A program made the translations under genes and the position numbers. Below are positions 8,258 to 18,412 of a stretch of 64,000 nucleotides of DNA, in pieces. The notes under the pieces are model-generated. The model was not told where the DNA came from and did not search any database. It saw nothing but the letters and a program-made list of their open reading frames with translations. Each line of letters begins with the position of its first letter. The stretch's first letter is position 1. The stretch spans positions 62,001-126,000 of the forward strand of contig JACUUX010000003.1 in the NCBI GenBank assembly GCA_014859105.1. Direction: 5' to 3'. This DNA is from Nitrospirota bacterium (GTDB taxonomy: Bacteria > Nitrospirota > Thermodesulfovibrionia > Thermodesulfovibrionales > SM23-35).

Positions 8258-9994
8258 TTACTGGCTTGGCCTTAATGCTTTCAGATTAAGCTGGAGGGAT
8301 CTGAATCCTTCCCAGTCATTGAAACAAGGGGTAAAAACTGCGTCAACTTTAATTGATGTGCCTATTTTATCAAAATACGAGGCCATGTTAAATCCTATTG
8401 CATCAAAAGATATGTTTTTTTGCCGGAGGTTCATTTTCAGGTGATTGTCTTTTAATATTCTGGGGTACAGGATATCAAGCCCTTTTGCTCCCAGAAGAGG
8501 TTCGGGGTTCCCGGAGCCAAACGGCTCAAGCATTTCGAATTCCCGTATCAGATTAAAATTCAAGTCAGAAAAGTTTATATTAGCATCTATTTCAAGCTGT
8601 GGGATAAAATCTTTCCCCGTTAATGTCTCATTTGCAATCCTGTTGATATGCTCTTCAAAGGATGAAATATTTTTAGAATCTAATTCCAAACCTGCAGCTT
8701 GCCTGTGTCCACCGAAACCTCTGAGTACATTCCTGCATTGTGCAAGTGCCTTATATATGTCGAAGTTTGGTATGCTTCTTGCGGAACCTCTGGCAACATG
8801 TCCATCGACAGATATAATAAAAGCAGGGCGGTAAAAAACCTCTGCAATCCTTGATGCGACTATACCTATAACACCTCTATGCCAGCCTTCAGATGAAAGC
8901 ACAATGACTGAATTCACGCCCTTATTATTAAGTTGATAGAGGGCTTCCTGATAAACCTCTTTCTCTATCTTCTGCCTCTCTGAATTAAGCCCTTCAAGCC
9001 ATGATGCCATCTCTATAGCCTCATCTTCTGAACCAGTAAGCAGGAACTTTACAACCCTGTTAGCGTCTGAGACCCTGCCCGATGCATTGATTCTGGGGAT
9101 TATTGTAAAAAGAAGCAGGCCCGTTTTCAGCCCTTTTCCGTCAGTCCCGGAGACCTTTTTAAGTGCCTGCAAGCCATGACTTGCACCGTTTTCAATAAGC
9201 TTCAGTCCCTCCTTTACAATTAGCCTGTTTTCACCTGTAATCGGCACGACATCAGCTATTGTGCCGAGAGCGGCAAGGTCTAAAAAGTCGTGACTTGTGA
9301 ATCGTGAATCATGAGTTAATAAAGCCTGTGCAAGTTTAAATGCTATCCCGGCACCGGAGAGATTCGAGACCGGAGATTCGAGATTCGAGATTTTGGGGTT
9401 AATAACAGCAACTGCATCCGGAAATAAGAACTCCTGGCTGTTGCCTGCTGCCTGCTGCCTGCTGACCGCTGACTCATGACTTATTAGTGGTTCATGGTGA
9501 TCGGTTATAATGACGTCAATACCTTCTTTTTTACATAGTGATACTGTTTCAAATGAAGTTATACCGCAATCAACAGTTATTATGAGCGTAGCCCCTACCT
9601 GTTTTGCCCTTTTAATAGACGGCTTGTTAAAACCATACCCATGCTCCATCCTGTTTGGTATAAAATAATCACTTTCTATCCCTAGTATTTTTAATGCCTT
9701 AAGTACTATTGCTGTAGATGTAAGCCCGTCAACATCATAATCCCCGTGAACAAGGATGTTTTCCCTTCTCTTAGAAGCTGCAATTATTCTATCGACAGCG
9801 GTTCCCATGCCTTGAATATCAAATGGATCAGACAATTGCAAAATATCGGAATTAAGAAAAGAACTAATGTCTCCGGCTGTTTTTATTCCCCTGTTTACAA
9901 GTATTTGAGCCAAAACAGGAGAAATAGAGGCACTTTTTGAGAGGTATTTCAGATATTCCTGATTTGTCCTGTTAACAAGCCAGTGTCTATGCAT
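8258..9994 (-). CDS. recJ: Single-stranded-DNA-specific exonuclease RecJ
   Basis: A 5'-3' single-strand exonuclease used in recombinational and mismatch repair. The DHH-family metal-site motifs are present: HGDYDVDG (83-90), VDCGI (141-145), DHHEP (165-169) and GFGGHRQAAGLEL further on. It is 578 residues long. Three short inserts lie between conserved blocks, at about 170-188, 201-212 and 226-236. They translate degenerate heptanucleotide tandem repeats (DNA near 9437-9490, 9358-9392 and 9280-9316) and are low-complexity Ser/His/Gln-rich. They sit between the DHH motif and AALGTIADVVPI, likely in surface loops, and the frame is open throughout. It heads a possible recJ-relA-DUF72 transcript. 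Confidence 0.95.
   Translation of the reverse strand: MHRHWLVNRTNQEYLKYLSKSASISPVLAQILVNRGIKTAGDISSFLNSDILQLSDPFDIQGMGTAVDRIIAASKRRENILVHGDYDVDGLTSTAIVLKALKILGIESDYFIPNRMEHGYGFNKPSIKRAKQVGATLIITVDCGITSFETVSLCKKEGIDVIITDHHEPLISHESAVSRQQAAGNSQEFLFPDAVAVINPKISNLESPVSNLSGAGIAFKLAQALLTHDSRFTSHDFLDLAALGTIADVVPITGENRLIVKEGLKLIENGASHGLQALKKVSGTDGKGLKTGLLLFTIIPRINASGRVSDANRVVKFLLTGSEDEAIEMASWLEGLNSERQKIEKEVYQEALYQLNNKGVNSVIVLSSEGWHRGVIGIVASRIAEVFYRPAFIISVDGHVARGSARSIPNFDIYKALAQCRNVLRGFGGHRQAAGLELDSKNISSFEEHINRIANETLTGKDFIPQLEIDANINFSDLNFNLIREFEMLEPFGSGNPEPLLGAKGLDILYPRILKDNHLKMNLRQKNISFDAIGFNMASYFDKIGTSIKVDAVFTPCFNDWEGFRSLQLNLKALRPSQ
9280..9490. repeat. Three heptanucleotide tandem arrays inside recJ
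   Basis: Three blocks show a 7-base period: CGTGACT TGTGAAT CGTGAAT near 9289-9309, GATTCGA GACCGGA GATTCGA near 9361-9381, and GCCTGCT repeated three times then GACCGCT GACTCAT near 9443-9477. All keep the recJ frame open. They resemble the short tandemly repeated repetitive (STRR) heptamers described in cyanobacteria; the resemblance is in form, not proof of kinship. Confidence 0.8.
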
Positions 9995-10002
9995 AAATTA
10001 GT

Positions 10003-10070
10003 CAATCGTCATTAGTCATCAGTCATTATTTTAATGACAAATGACCTGTGACTATTGACTGTACTTATTA
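10003..10070. repeat. Heptanucleotide tandem array between recJ and secF
   Basis: Degenerate repeats with a 7-base period, of the GTCATTA GTCATCA GTCATTA type, then AATGACA AATGACC TGTGACT ATTGACT. It fills nearly the whole gap between the secF stop and recJ start on the minus strand. The two halves are roughly inverted relative to each other (GTCAT against ATGAC), so a hairpin could form in the transcript. Confidence 0.8.
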
Positions 10071-10078
10071 ATTTCTGT

Positions 10079-10990
10079 CTACTTCTTTGCAAATGGCCTT
10101 TTCCCTCCCCATAGCAATATTATCGGACTTGCAACAAATATGGATGAATAAGTGCCAACCAGGATACCGATGATGATAGCGAGGGCAAAATCATGTATGA
10201 CCTCACCTCCAAATAAAAAGAGGGAGAGTGCTGCGAGCAGGGTTGTGGATGTCGTTATTACAGTCCTTGAGAGAACCTCGTTTATGCTCTTGTTCACAAC
10301 AGTCGATACAGGGTCCCTGAGCCTGATTTTAAAATTCTCTCTAATCCTGTCGAAGACGACTACTGTGTCTGTAAGTGAATAACCTGCAATGGCGAGGAGA
10401 GCAGAGATAATGACGAGATTTATCTCACGGTTCATTATATAAAAAAAACCTGTTACTGCAAAGACATCATGCAGTACAGCGATTGTTGCCCCAATGCCGA
10501 ATCTGAATTGGAACCTCCATGCTATATAAATGAGAAGTCCTGATGTAGCAGCCATGATGGCCCATAAGGCATCTCTTCTCAGTCTTTCCCCAACTTTTGG
10601 GCCTACCTCTGTGACAGAGTCAATAACTAGTTTCTGATCAGGAAATTTTTGAGAAAGGGCTGTTACTATTTTTTCTGAGAATCCTCCCAACTCCTCCTCT
10701 ATCTTCTTAACCTTTATCAGCACCTTTTTTTCGACAGGCATGTCCTGGAGTTCGAAATCTCTGACTCCGCCCTGTTCGAGGGCTTTTCTTACTTCGGAAA
10801 GGACAATCGGTTTTTCGAACTTTATCTGTACTGCAGTCCCACCGGTAAAGTCGATGCCTAAGTTTGCGGTTCCCCTTGCAATCTGGACAATCGCAAAGAT
10901 ACCGAGGATAAAAATAAGTCCGGAAAAAACAAAAGCATAGTATTTCTTGCCCATGAAATCTATGTTTGTTTCCCTTAAAATTTCTATCAT
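10079..10990 (-). CDS. secF: Protein translocase subunit SecF
   Basis: Inner-membrane partner of SecD that uses the proton gradient to help pull secreted proteins out of SecYEG. The 303 residues show six likely membrane segments: one near the N-terminus, and five in the C-terminal half separated from it by a periplasmic domain. The family motif [12 protein letters not shown] is near residue 47 and [13 protein letters not shown] near 205. Its start overlaps the secD stop by 4 bases, indicating translational coupling. It belongs to the yajC-secD-secF operon. Confidence 0.96.
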   Translation of the reverse strand: MIEILRETNIDFMGKKYYAFVFSGLIFILGIFAIVQIARGTANLGIDFTGGTAVQIKFEKPIVLSEVRKALEQGGVRDFELQDMPVEKKVLIKVKKIEEELGGFSEKIVTALSQKFPDQKLVIDSVTEVGPKVGERLRRDALWAIMAATSGLLIYIAWRFQFRFGIGATIAVLHDVFAVTGFFYIMNREINLVIISALLAIAGYSLTDTVVVFDRIRENFKIRLRDPVSTVVNKSINEVLSRTVITTSTTLLAALSLFLFGGEVIHDFALAIIIGILVGTYSSIFVASPIILLWGGKRPFAKK

Positions 10991-12609
10991 ATGCTAAGGG
11001 CCCTCATCTTCATTTTACTTGCCAAAATGTCAAAAACTGTCTTGGTCCCTATCAGTGCGGTAAAAAGGTTAATAGCAACGCCAAGGCTTAATGTTACCGC
11101 AAAGCCTTTTATCGGACCTGTACCGAACTGGAAAAGCACTGCAGCTGTTATTAATGTAGTAACATGGGAATCAAAGATCGTCCAGAAGGCTTTGCTGTAT
11201 CCTGAATCAATAGCAGCAACCGGCGTTTTTCCTCCCCGTAATTCTTCCCTTATCCTTTCGAACATCAGGACATTGGAGTCAACTGCCATACCAATTACAA
11301 GGATAATACCTGCGATACCCGGAAGGGTAAGTGTTGCATTTAATGATGCCATTGCACCGAGGAGTAATAGTACATTCAAAACTAAAGCAAAATTGGCAAT
11401 AACACCCGAAAGCCTGTAATAAAAGAGCATGAATACTACGACAGCTATAGTGCCTATTATACCGGCAATCTTGCCAGCCTCGATAGAATCTCTGCCGAGT
11501 GAAGGGCCTACTGTGACATTCTGCAGCATCTTAAGGGGTGCTGGGAGTGCACCGGCCCTTAATACAATACTGAGGTCCCTTGCCTCTTCCATTGTGAAGT
11601 TCCCGGTTATCTGGGCATCCCCGCCGGCTATCTTCTCCCGTATAACAGGAGCGGAATAAACTGTATTGTCAAGGATTATCGCCAGCCTTTTACCAATATT
11701 GGCTCCTGTAATTTCTTCAAAAATCTTCGCACCTGCGGGATTGAATGTTATAGAGACATAGGGTTCGTTGAATCTTGGATCTATGTTTACTTTTGCATCA
11801 CTTAAAAGGTCCCCTGTGAGGACAGCATGTTCTTTGAGAAGTATTGGTATCTTTATGACCGCACCTGTCTCTCTGTTAATCTTTCTCTCAAAAAGTATCC
11901 CGGTTTCTTCAGGAATTTTTTCAGTAAATTGTTTTAAAAAAGTTTCTTCTTCGCCAGGATATACAAATGAAGGAAACTCTGCTGCAACCAGGGCATCATC
12001 ATCAACAAGCTTGAATTCGAGCTGGGCAGTTTTGCCAATAAGCTCAATAGCACGCTTTGGGTCTTTGACTCCGGGAAGCTGGATGACGACCTCGTTTTCA
12101 GCCTGCCTATGAATGGTGGGTTCGGCAACACCGAATTGATCAATCCTGTTACGAATCGTTTCGACTGCCTGATCAGCAGCGCTGTCCTTTATCCTGCGCA
12201 CCTCTCTATCGGATATCCTGTAAACCAGTCTGGTTGCTGTTTCAACAGGTGTAAGTGTTGGATAGTTGCCCTCAACAATCTTTCTTATCTCGGGACTTGA
12301 TGGGCTTACTATGATATCGAGACCGCTTACTTTAACCTCAGCCGTTACTTTTTTCTTTGCAAACAGATCCCTTAACCCTGATGAATACCTGTCAGTGGTT
12401 ATTTCAACAGCTTTGTCTCCTTCAACCTCGAATACGAGATGCAGACCCCCCTGGAGGTCAAGTCCGAGAACAATGCCCTTACCGGGCATGCTTTTCTTCC
12501 ACCATTCAGGCATGTATTGAAAAGCAGGGGTATTGGGGAGGAAAAATATGATGGCAATAACAAGAGTAAAACAAATGAGTATTGACCTCCAGAGAATTTT
12601 CTTCTTCAC
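10987..12609 (-). CDS. secD: Protein translocase subunit SecD
   Basis: Membrane component of the SecDF translocation motor. It is 540 residues with one N-terminal membrane segment (about 7-27), the [15 protein letters not shown] block near 49-63, a large periplasmic region, and five C-terminal membrane segments. The conserved [20 protein letters not shown] segment is near residue 440. Length is within the family range. It lies between yajC (12 bases upstream) and secF (4-base overlap). Confidence 0.96.
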   Translation of the reverse strand: MKKKILWRSILICFTLVIAIIFFLPNTPAFQYMPEWWKKSMPGKGIVLGLDLQGGLHLVFEVEGDKAVEITTDRYSSGLRDLFAKKKVTAEVKVSGLDIIVSPSSPEIRKIVEGNYPTLTPVETATRLVYRISDREVRRIKDSAADQAVETIRNRIDQFGVAEPTIHRQAENEVVIQLPGVKDPKRAIELIGKTAQLEFKLVDDDALVAAEFPSFVYPGEEETFLKQFTEKIPEETGILFERKINRETGAVIKIPILLKEHAVLTGDLLSDAKVNIDPRFNEPYVSITFNPAGAKIFEEITGANIGKRLAIILDNTVYSAPVIREKIAGGDAQITGNFTMEEARDLSIVLRAGALPAPLKMLQNVTVGPSLGRDSIEAGKIAGIIGTIAVVVFMLFYYRLSGVIANFALVLNVLLLLGAMASLNATLTLPGIAGIILVIGMAVDSNVLMFERIREELRGGKTPVAAIDSGYSKAFWTIFDSHVTTLITAAVLFQFGTGPIKGFAVTLSLGVAINLFTALIGTKTVFDILASKMKMRALSI

Positions 12610-12621
12610 CCGGCCACCTAT

Positions 12622-12963
12622 TTAATCTTCATCTGCAGGCGCCCTGAGTGTTGCAACATATGCCTTACCAATTTTTGCCTTTACATTTTCAGCAATTTTG
12701 ACAGTAATACTGTTTGTACCTACAGCCTCTATAATGCCGTAAATGCCACCTGATGTAATAATCTTATCACCTTTTTTAAGATTTGCTATCATATTTCTGT
12801 GTTCTTTGGCCCTTTTCTGCTGCGGCCTTATAAGCAGGAAATAGAAGATGACGAAAATAAGAATAAGCGGAAGAAGGCTTGTAAAAAGTCCTCCGGCACC
12901 ACCTTGTCCTCCCTCAGGAGCTGGCCCCATTGCATAAGCTATATTTACTAGATCCAAAAACAT
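12622..12963 (-). CDS. yajC: Preprotein translocase subunit YajC
   Basis: A small single-span membrane protein that associates with SecDF and SecYEG. Among 113 residues there is a hydrophobic segment at about 29-48 followed by LLIRPQQKRAKEH, the hallmark of YajC, and then a small beta-rich cytoplasmic domain with GDKIITSGGIYG. The start ATG follows GGAGG by 6 bases (GGAGGTGTAAAATG). First gene of the yajC-secD-secF operon; its promoter should lie in the roughly 215-base gap before the divergent Mur ligase gene. Confidence 0.95.
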   Translation of the reverse strand: MFLDLVNIAYAMGPAPEGGQGGAGGLFTSLLPLILIFVIFYFLLIRPQQKRAKEHRNMIANLKKGDKIITSGGIYGIIEAVGTNSITVKIAENVKAKIGKAYVATLRAPADED

Positions 12964-13178
12964 TTTACACCTCCAAAAATTTTAAATAATAATATACCTG
13001 CTTCAGGCAGTTTTTATCAACCCAACTTATGAAATGTAGCTTGTTCGTATTGCGAAAGTATTTAGCGGTCCATGAAGCCAAGATCGATAAACTAAGATTT
13101 AAGGATTGCTGGTATTTTTAGAAAATTTATGTTATTGAATGATTGGGCTAAGTTACACAGATGCGGTAAAATAAATTC

Positions 13179-14522
13179 ATGGCGAAGATATTTTTCTCGG
13201 GCATCGGCGGTAGCGGGATGTCTGCACTGGCGTGTTTTTCCGTGGACAAAGGTCATATAGTTGTTGGGTCAGACCGGTCATTCGACAGGAATCCTGACCA
13301 GCCAGTCTGTAAGATACTGAAGGCTAAAGGCATAAAGATTGTACCTCAGGATGGCTCAGGGGTTGATGGCTCTTTTGATTTTGCTGTTTTCAGTACTGCT
13401 GTTGAAGATAATCAGTTAGAGGTTATTAAGGCAAAACAGTCAGGGATTCCGGTGAAAACACGGCCAGAATATCTTTGTGAGATAGTGTCAGAGTATAAAA
13501 CAGTTGCTGTTGCAGGGACAAGCGGGAAATCGACTATAGCAGGGATGCTTGCTTTTGTGATGAAGAGACTCGGTCTGCACCCTAATTACACAGGCGGTGG
13601 CAGGGTAAAACAATTCAAGACATCAGAGAATCCTGGAAATTCTCTGGCTGGAAAATCAAACTTCTTGATAGTAGAGGCTTGCGAATCCGATGGTTCAATT
13701 GTTAATTATCAGCCTTCATATTCGATTATCTCCAGTCTGAGTCTCGACCATAATTCTATTGAAAAGACTGCTGAGATGTTTGAAACCTTAAGCACAAATA
13801 CTAAAGAAAGGGTTATTATCAACCATGATGACGAAAATCTAAGCCGTTGTAATTTTAATAAAACAATAGGATTTTCTATTGATACAGACTCTGACTATAG
13901 GGCAGAGGCAGTCGAATATCAGCCATTTGAAACAACTTTTAAACTGCAGGGGATAAACTTCAGACTTTCTCTCCCGGGCAAACATAATCTTTATAATGCC
14001 CTTTCATGTATTGCGATGTTATCAGAATTAGAAATTAAGCTTGAAGATATTGTTGAGGGCCTGGCCGATTTTTCAGGACTTGACCGCAGATTTGATATTT
14101 ATCTCAATAACGGGAAAAAACTTGTAATAGACGATTATGCGCATAATCCGCATAAGATAGAAAATCTTATGGAATCCTTGAAAAAAATATGGGAAAGTAT
14201 CTGTTATATTTTCCAGCCTCATGGATTCGGCCCGACACGCTTGATGAAACAGGGATATATTGAAGTATTTATCCGGCACCTTCGTGCAGAAGACCATCTT
14301 TTTTTGCTCCCGATATATTATGCAGGGGGTACTTCTCTGAAGGATATATCAAGTGAGGACTTATGTCGTGAAATTAAAGCAGCAGGTAAATCTGTCGATG
14401 TTCTATCTGAGAGGTCTTTGCTCTTCGAAAGATTGAACTCATGGAATGCCTATGTGGTTTTCGGAGCACGTGATGAGTCCCTCGCTGATTTTGCAGGGGA
14501 GATTGCCTTTAGGCTGAAATGA
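13179..14522 (+). CDS. Mur ligase family protein (MurC/Mpl-like)
   Basis: An ATP-dependent amino-acid or peptide ligase of the MurC/Mpl type acting on UDP-MurNAc in the cytoplasm. It is 447 residues. The N-terminal UDP-binding motif is GIGGSGMSALA (residues 8-18), the ATP P-loop is GTSGKST (about 113-119), followed by the central VEACESDGS block and the C-terminal domain with DDYAHNPHKI. MurC proper usually sits in the mra/dcw cluster, so this stand-alone copy next to a helicase may be a paralogue that recycles tripeptide (Mpl role) or joins another substrate. The sequence alone cannot decide. It overlaps the helicase start by 4 bases. Confidence 0.8.
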   Translation: MAKIFFSGIGGSGMSALACFSVDKGHIVVGSDRSFDRNPDQPVCKILKAKGIKIVPQDGSGVDGSFDFAVFSTAVEDNQLEVIKAKQSGIPVKTRPEYLCEIVSEYKTVAVAGTSGKSTIAGMLAFVMKRLGLHPNYTGGGRVKQFKTSENPGNSLAGKSNFLIVEACESDGSIVNYQPSYSIISSLSLDHNSIEKTAEMFETLSTNTKERVIINHDDENLSRCNFNKTIGFSIDTDSDYRAEAVEYQPFETTFKLQGINFRLSLPGKHNLYNALSCIAMLSELEIKLEDIVEGLADFSGLDRRFDIYLNNGKKLVIDDYAHNPHKIENLMESLKKIWESICYIFQPHGFGPTRLMKQGYIEVFIRHLRAEDHLFLLPIYYAGGTSLKDISSEDLCREIKAAGKSVDVLSERSLLFERLNSWNAYVVFGARDESLADFAGEIAFRLK

Positions 14523-16516
14523 AAAAATATTATCTCCATAAAGAATTAACGAACTTCAAGATAAACTACGAAAAAGAACTGAATCCCGAGCAGTATGCTG
14601 TTGTAATGCATCCAGCGGGCCCTATGCTTGTACTTGCAGGTGCAGGGACAGGTAAAACAAGAACGGTTACATATAGGGTCGCAAGATTGATAGAGGCGGG
14701 CATCAAACCTGAAAACATATTGTTATTAACTTTTACCAGCAAAGCAGCAAATGAGATGATGCGAAGAGTAGATCTGCTGATAAACAGAAACGTTAAGGGA
14801 CTCTGGGGTGGCACATTCCATCACATAGGAAATATGATTTTAAGACGGCATTGTCTGCTGATCGGATACAGAGAAGGATATTCTATTCTTGACAGGGGGG
14901 ATTCGAAAGACCTGTTTGATATTTGCCTTTCAGAGTTTAAAAACATAGGAAGCTTTTTACCTAAAGGCTCTGTGTTATGTGAAATTTATAGTCTGATGAA
15001 AAACAAGGAAGTAAGTCCAGAAGAAGTCATCAGGCTGAGGTTCCCCCATTTCAATGATTTTTCAGAAGAAATAAAAAAAATACTTGCAATCTATGATAGA
15101 AAGAAACATTCGCTTAACCTGATGGACTTCGATGATCTGCTCGCAAACTGGAAGAAATTACTGCTCACGCATGAGGACATAAGGGGATATTATTCATCAA
15201 GGTTTACGCACATACTTGTAGATGAATATCAGGACACGAACAAGATTCAGGCAGAAATCGTCGATTTGATTTCGTCCACTAACAGGAACCTGATGGCGGT
15301 GGGGGATGATGCACAGTCAATTTATTCCTTCAGGGGTGCAAACTTTGAAAATATACTGAAGTTTCCGGAACGCTACCCTGATGTAACGATCTTTAATTTA
15401 ACCGTCAATTACAGGTCAACACCTGAGATACTTAATCTTGCAAACAACAGCATTATAAATAATATCAAACAATTTCATAAGCAACTTCATTCTATTAAGG
15501 CATCAGGTGCACTTCCCTATCTTATACCGCTTAAGGATGTTTTTCAGCAGTCAGGATTTGTTGCTCAGAAAGTAGTGGATATTTATTCAGAAGGCACACC
15601 TTTAAGTGAGATATCGGTGCTTTATCGTTCACATTATCAGTCGATGGAACTTCAGATGGAACTTCAGCGCAGGGGTATACCCTTTGAAGTGAGGTCGGGA
15701 TTGAAGTTCTTCGAACAGGCACATATCAAAGACGTACTTTCTTTCCTTCGTGTCGTGGTAAATCCTTACGATGAACTCAGCTGGAAAAGGATACTTAAGT
15801 TAATACCCGGTATTGGAAATGTTACTGCTGCAAAACTCTGGGACGCCATGCATAAGTCAGAAAGCCCCCTCGATGCCATTTTTGAAATGGGCAGGCTTGT
15901 GCCCAGGAAAGCAATAGATGGCTTCAATCTTTTTCTTGACCTTATAAAAAGATTAAAAGGTGACCATGACCATATACCCTTACAACCTTCGTCTGCAATA
16001 GAACTAATACTAAGAAATGGTTATGAAGACTATCTTTACAGTTATCACCCAAATGCAGAGGAAAGGATAGAAGACATAGAGCAGATGAAGAGGTTCGCGA
16101 TTAAATACATCTCTCTTGAAAACTTTATCAGTGAATTAAGTCTTCAGAGTGCATCAGGTGGAGAAGTTGAAGAGGCTGATGAGGATAACGAACGTGTCAT
16201 ACTCTCAACTGCGCATCAGGCAAAGGGACTCGAGTGGAATACTGTTTTTCTTATTGGACTCAACGAGGGGAGGTTCCCTTCGAGCAGGTCTTTGAATACC
16301 GAACACGAGGAAGAGGAAAGAAGACTTTTCTATGTTGCTGTAACAAGAGCTAAAGAGGAACTCTATCTCTGTTATCCAGTCATATCTGAGGACTGGCATG
16401 CGCTGGGGTTTTTGAGGCCTTCGAGGTTTATCAGAGAGTTACATGGAGAAGTCTATGAAGAAATAACCGTTGTCGATGGTTCAAAAGAGAATGAGGATAT
16501 AAATGAACTATATTGA
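14519..16516 (+). CDS. UvrD/PcrA-type ATP-dependent DNA helicase
   Basis: Superfamily 1A 3'-5' helicase with all motifs in place over 665 residues: I GAGTGKT (about 41-47), Ia TFTSKAANEM, II VDEYQDTN, III GDDAQSIYSFRGA, IV NYRST, V TAHQAKGLEW (about 561-570) and VI VAVTRAKEELYL. It is somewhat shorter than E. coli UvrD (720), mainly at the C-terminus. It is coupled to the Mur ligase (4-base overlap) and to the membrane protein (14-base overlap). Whether it serves nucleotide excision repair or replication restart cannot be told from sequence. Confidence 0.94.
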   Translation: MKKYYLHKELTNFKINYEKELNPEQYAVVMHPAGPMLVLAGAGTGKTRTVTYRVARLIEAGIKPENILLLTFTSKAANEMMRRVDLLINRNVKGLWGGTFHHIGNMILRRHCLLIGYREGYSILDRGDSKDLFDICLSEFKNIGSFLPKGSVLCEIYSLMKNKEVSPEEVIRLRFPHFNDFSEEIKKILAIYDRKKHSLNLMDFDDLLANWKKLLLTHEDIRGYYSSRFTHILVDEYQDTNKIQAEIVDLISSTNRNLMAVGDDAQSIYSFRGANFENILKFPERYPDVTIFNLTVNYRSTPEILNLANNSIINNIKQFHKQLHSIKASGALPYLIPLKDVFQQSGFVAQKVVDIYSEGTPLSEISVLYRSHYQSMELQMELQRRGIPFEVRSGLKFFEQAHIKDVLSFLRVVVNPYDELSWKRILKLIPGIGNVTAAKLWDAMHKSESPLDAIFEMGRLVPRKAIDGFNLFLDLIKRLKGDHDHIPLQPSSAIELILRNGYEDYLYSYHPNAEERIEDIEQMKRFAIKYISLENFISELSLQSASGGEVEEADEDNERVILSTAHQAKGLEWNTVFLIGLNEGRFPSSRSLNTEHEEEERRLFYVAVTRAKEELYLCYPVISEDWHALGFLRPSRFIRELHGEVYEEITVVDGSKENEDINELY

Positions 16517-17468
16517 GTCGATAAAGGATGGTTTTAAATTAATTAACAAAAACTGGCAGCTCGTGGTGATACAGGTTATTTTAATAATAATAAGCAGTCT
16601 CGGATTTTTCGTCATAGTGGGTATCCCATTTGCAATTGCCTTTATCCTGTTCGGCATTGATCTTACAAAATTCACAGATATAAAGGATATGTTGAGCATC
16701 TTTGAAAATTCGTCCGGACTTATATCAAGGTATTTCGGTCTTTTAATCATAGTTATCGCCAGTTTTCTTTTATATGTTATTGTGATTGGAATTCTCAGCT
16801 TATATATTTTTGCAGGTTCAATCGGAGTAATCGGAAAGTCTCTGAGAGACAGAAATGAAAAATTTACCACACACATATTTTTCGACGAGGCAAAAAGGCT
16901 TTTCCCGCGCTTGTTAGGTTTTACATTTGCAATTGGACTTATAATGATTCTTATAGCATTCTTTCTCGGTATCCTAGGTGGTGGCATAGGAGCTTTAATA
17001 TCATTTGCAAAGAGCAAGGATTCAACACCGGCCCTTTTCGTAATCACATTTTTTTCCCTGATTTTAGCATTAATAGTACTGGTTTTTATCCTTGGAATGC
17101 TTTCAATAACAATCTATGGAGTTGCTTCACTCCTTTTTAAAGGCACGGGCCCTTTGAAATCAATTAAGGAGTCAATACATTATTTAATCAGAAATCCCAA
17201 TGCATTCTGGCTTTATATATTGCTTTTTGGAGGATATTTATTTGTAAGCTTTATTTTGATTCTCCTGAAATATCCGTTCAGTTTTTTACCGATTATAGGA
17301 ACAATCCTTTTCTCCCCTCTTCATCTCATTTCTTATGCTTTTGAAACATATCTCGGCCTTGCATTCATTGCCGCTATACTCACCTATTATTACTCAACAG
17401 AAATTCAGCCTTCATCTGTGGTTGAAGTTTCTACAGTTCAGGATACTCTCAATAAAAGCAGGATGTAA
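16503..17468 (+). CDS. Multi-pass membrane protein, unknown function
   Basis: It has 321 residues with about six hydrophobic segments, at roughly 18-48, 77-108, 138-165, 176-205, 235-258 and 270-298. They are rich in Ile, Leu and Phe, with few charged residues between. I recognise no family motif; overall shape resembles DUF-type membrane proteins with glycerophosphodiester-phosphodiesterase-like membrane domains. The start lies inside the end of the helicase gene, suggesting co-translation, but no functional link to DNA repair is evident. Confidence 0.75.
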   Translation: MNYIESIKDGFKLINKNWQLVVIQVILIIISSLGFFVIVGIPFAIAFILFGIDLTKFTDIKDMLSIFENSSGLISRYFGLLIIVIASFLLYVIVIGILSLYIFAGSIGVIGKSLRDRNEKFTTHIFFDEAKRLFPRLLGFTFAIGLIMILIAFFLGILGGGIGALISFAKSKDSTPALFVITFFSLILALIVLVFILGMLSITIYGVASLLFKGTGPLKSIKESIHYLIRNPNAFWLYILLFGGYLFVSFILILLKYPFSFLPIIGTILFSPLHLISYAFETYLGLAFIAAILTYYYSTEIQPSSVVEVSTVQDTLNKSRM

Positions 17469-17526
17469 ATATTGAATAGCCGGTTTTATTTATTCCCTAA
17501 TTTGATCGATTCTACTGACAAATCAA

Positions 17527-17596
17527 GGACAGCCGGGACGGCTGTCCTACCTGAAAGGTGAGCCTTCAAACCCGCATGACAGGCGTCCCGCCTGTC
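17527..17596. repeat. Pair of short palindromes in a convergent gap
   Basis: Two perfect hairpins, GGACAGCC-GGGAC-GGCTGTCC (17527-17547) and GACAGGC-GTCCC-GCCTGTC (17578-17596), flank CTGAAAGGTGAGCCTTCAA. That spacer resembles the ends of the hairpin in front of the TonB-dependent receptor (43046-43086). The pair lies between two convergent genes and could act as a bidirectional terminator, although no T-run is obvious. Confidence 0.6.
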
Positions 17597-17629
17597 TCAG
17601 CGGCATTATGAGATAATAAATCGCCCAAT

Positions 17630-18412
17630 CTAGGTATTCAACAGTCTCAATGCTTTTTTGTGAAGGTTCTTGTTCCCTGAAGCTAGCAATGACGTAGATT
17701 TTTTGAGACTGACCTCTGTTGCATCAATCCCTTTGCCTTTAATGTCGGTAATAACCCCTCCGGCCTCCCTGACGATAAGGCAGCCTGCTGCAAAATCAAA
17801 ACTCCTTGAAGGTGAAGGTGTAACAAATACACTGATAGCTCCGTGTGCAAGGTATGCGAGGTCGAGGGCGGTTGCACCAAGGCACCTGGTTTTTCTGGAT
17901 TTTGCAAGGAGAGGACTGATGCGCAGGATATCTTTATGAGGAGTCTGTGCTTCATATGCAACAAGATAAAATTCTTCGTCTCCCTGTGTGTTTATCTTTT
18001 TACCTTTCAAAAAAGCACCATTGCCTTTTTCAGCCCAGAATTCATCCCCGTTAATAAGATTCACAATATATGCGAGTTCAATATTACCAATTGTATCCCC
18101 ATCAATAACAGCTATGGATGTACAATAAAACGGGATTCCAGCTATTGCATTCCTGCTTCCATCAATAGGGTCTATCAATACCTTTTTGCCCCCACCTCTG
18201 ATATCTTTAACACCAATCTCTTCTGATACAACCGTAAAGGCTTCTCCTGACTTTTCAAGATGAGAAACAATGGTATCTTCTGCTATTCTATCTATCTGGT
18301 ATGTTTTATCACCTGATGCCCCGATACCGAGAGGAATTTTTTTTGTCATTTTAATTGAGGGAATTTTTTTTAAAAGACTCTGACCTATAGACCTTAAAAT
18401 TTCAATATTCAT
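17630..18412 (-). CDS. Inositol monophosphatase/fructose-1,6-bisphosphatase-like phosphatase
   Basis: A Mg2+-dependent sugar-phosphate phosphatase of the IMPase superfamily, 260 residues. Metal-binding motifs are visible: the EE pair in VVSEEIG (about 63-64), DPIDGSRN (about 81-88) and SFDFAAGCLIVREAGG (about 202-217). SFDF replaces the usual WD-A arrangement, as in archaeal-type bifunctional IMPase/FBPase enzymes. The substrate is therefore uncertain (inositol-1-phosphate, fructose bisphosphate or 3'-phosphoadenosine phosphate). Bases just upstream of the start match part of a repeat also seen near 39919. Confidence 0.85.
   Translation of the reverse strand: MNIEILRSIGQSLLKKIPSIKMTKKIPLGIGASGDKTYQIDRIAEDTIVSHLEKSGEAFTVVSEEIGVKDIRGGGKKVLIDPIDGSRNAIAGIPFYCTSIAVIDGDTIGNIELAYIVNLINGDEFWAEKGNGAFLKGKKINTQGDEEFYLVAYEAQTPHKDILRISPLLAKSRKTRCLGATALDLAYLAHGAISVFVTPSPSRSFDFAAGCLIVREAGGVITDIKGKGIDATEVSLKKSTSLLASGNKNLHKKALRLLNT

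Noticed and set aside
10991-11419. 142-codon plus-strand ORF opposite secD
   Set aside because: Shadow of a clear SecD coding frame with no motif of its own.
16508-17047. 179-codon minus-strand ORF opposite the membrane protein
   Set aside because: The plus-strand frame has regular membrane segments and operon coupling; the minus frame is its mirror, rich in Ile/Lys/Pro.
17526-17600. CRISPR-like repeat-spacer appearance
   Set aside because: Only two different palindromes with no repeated unit of constant length; no cas genes in the window.
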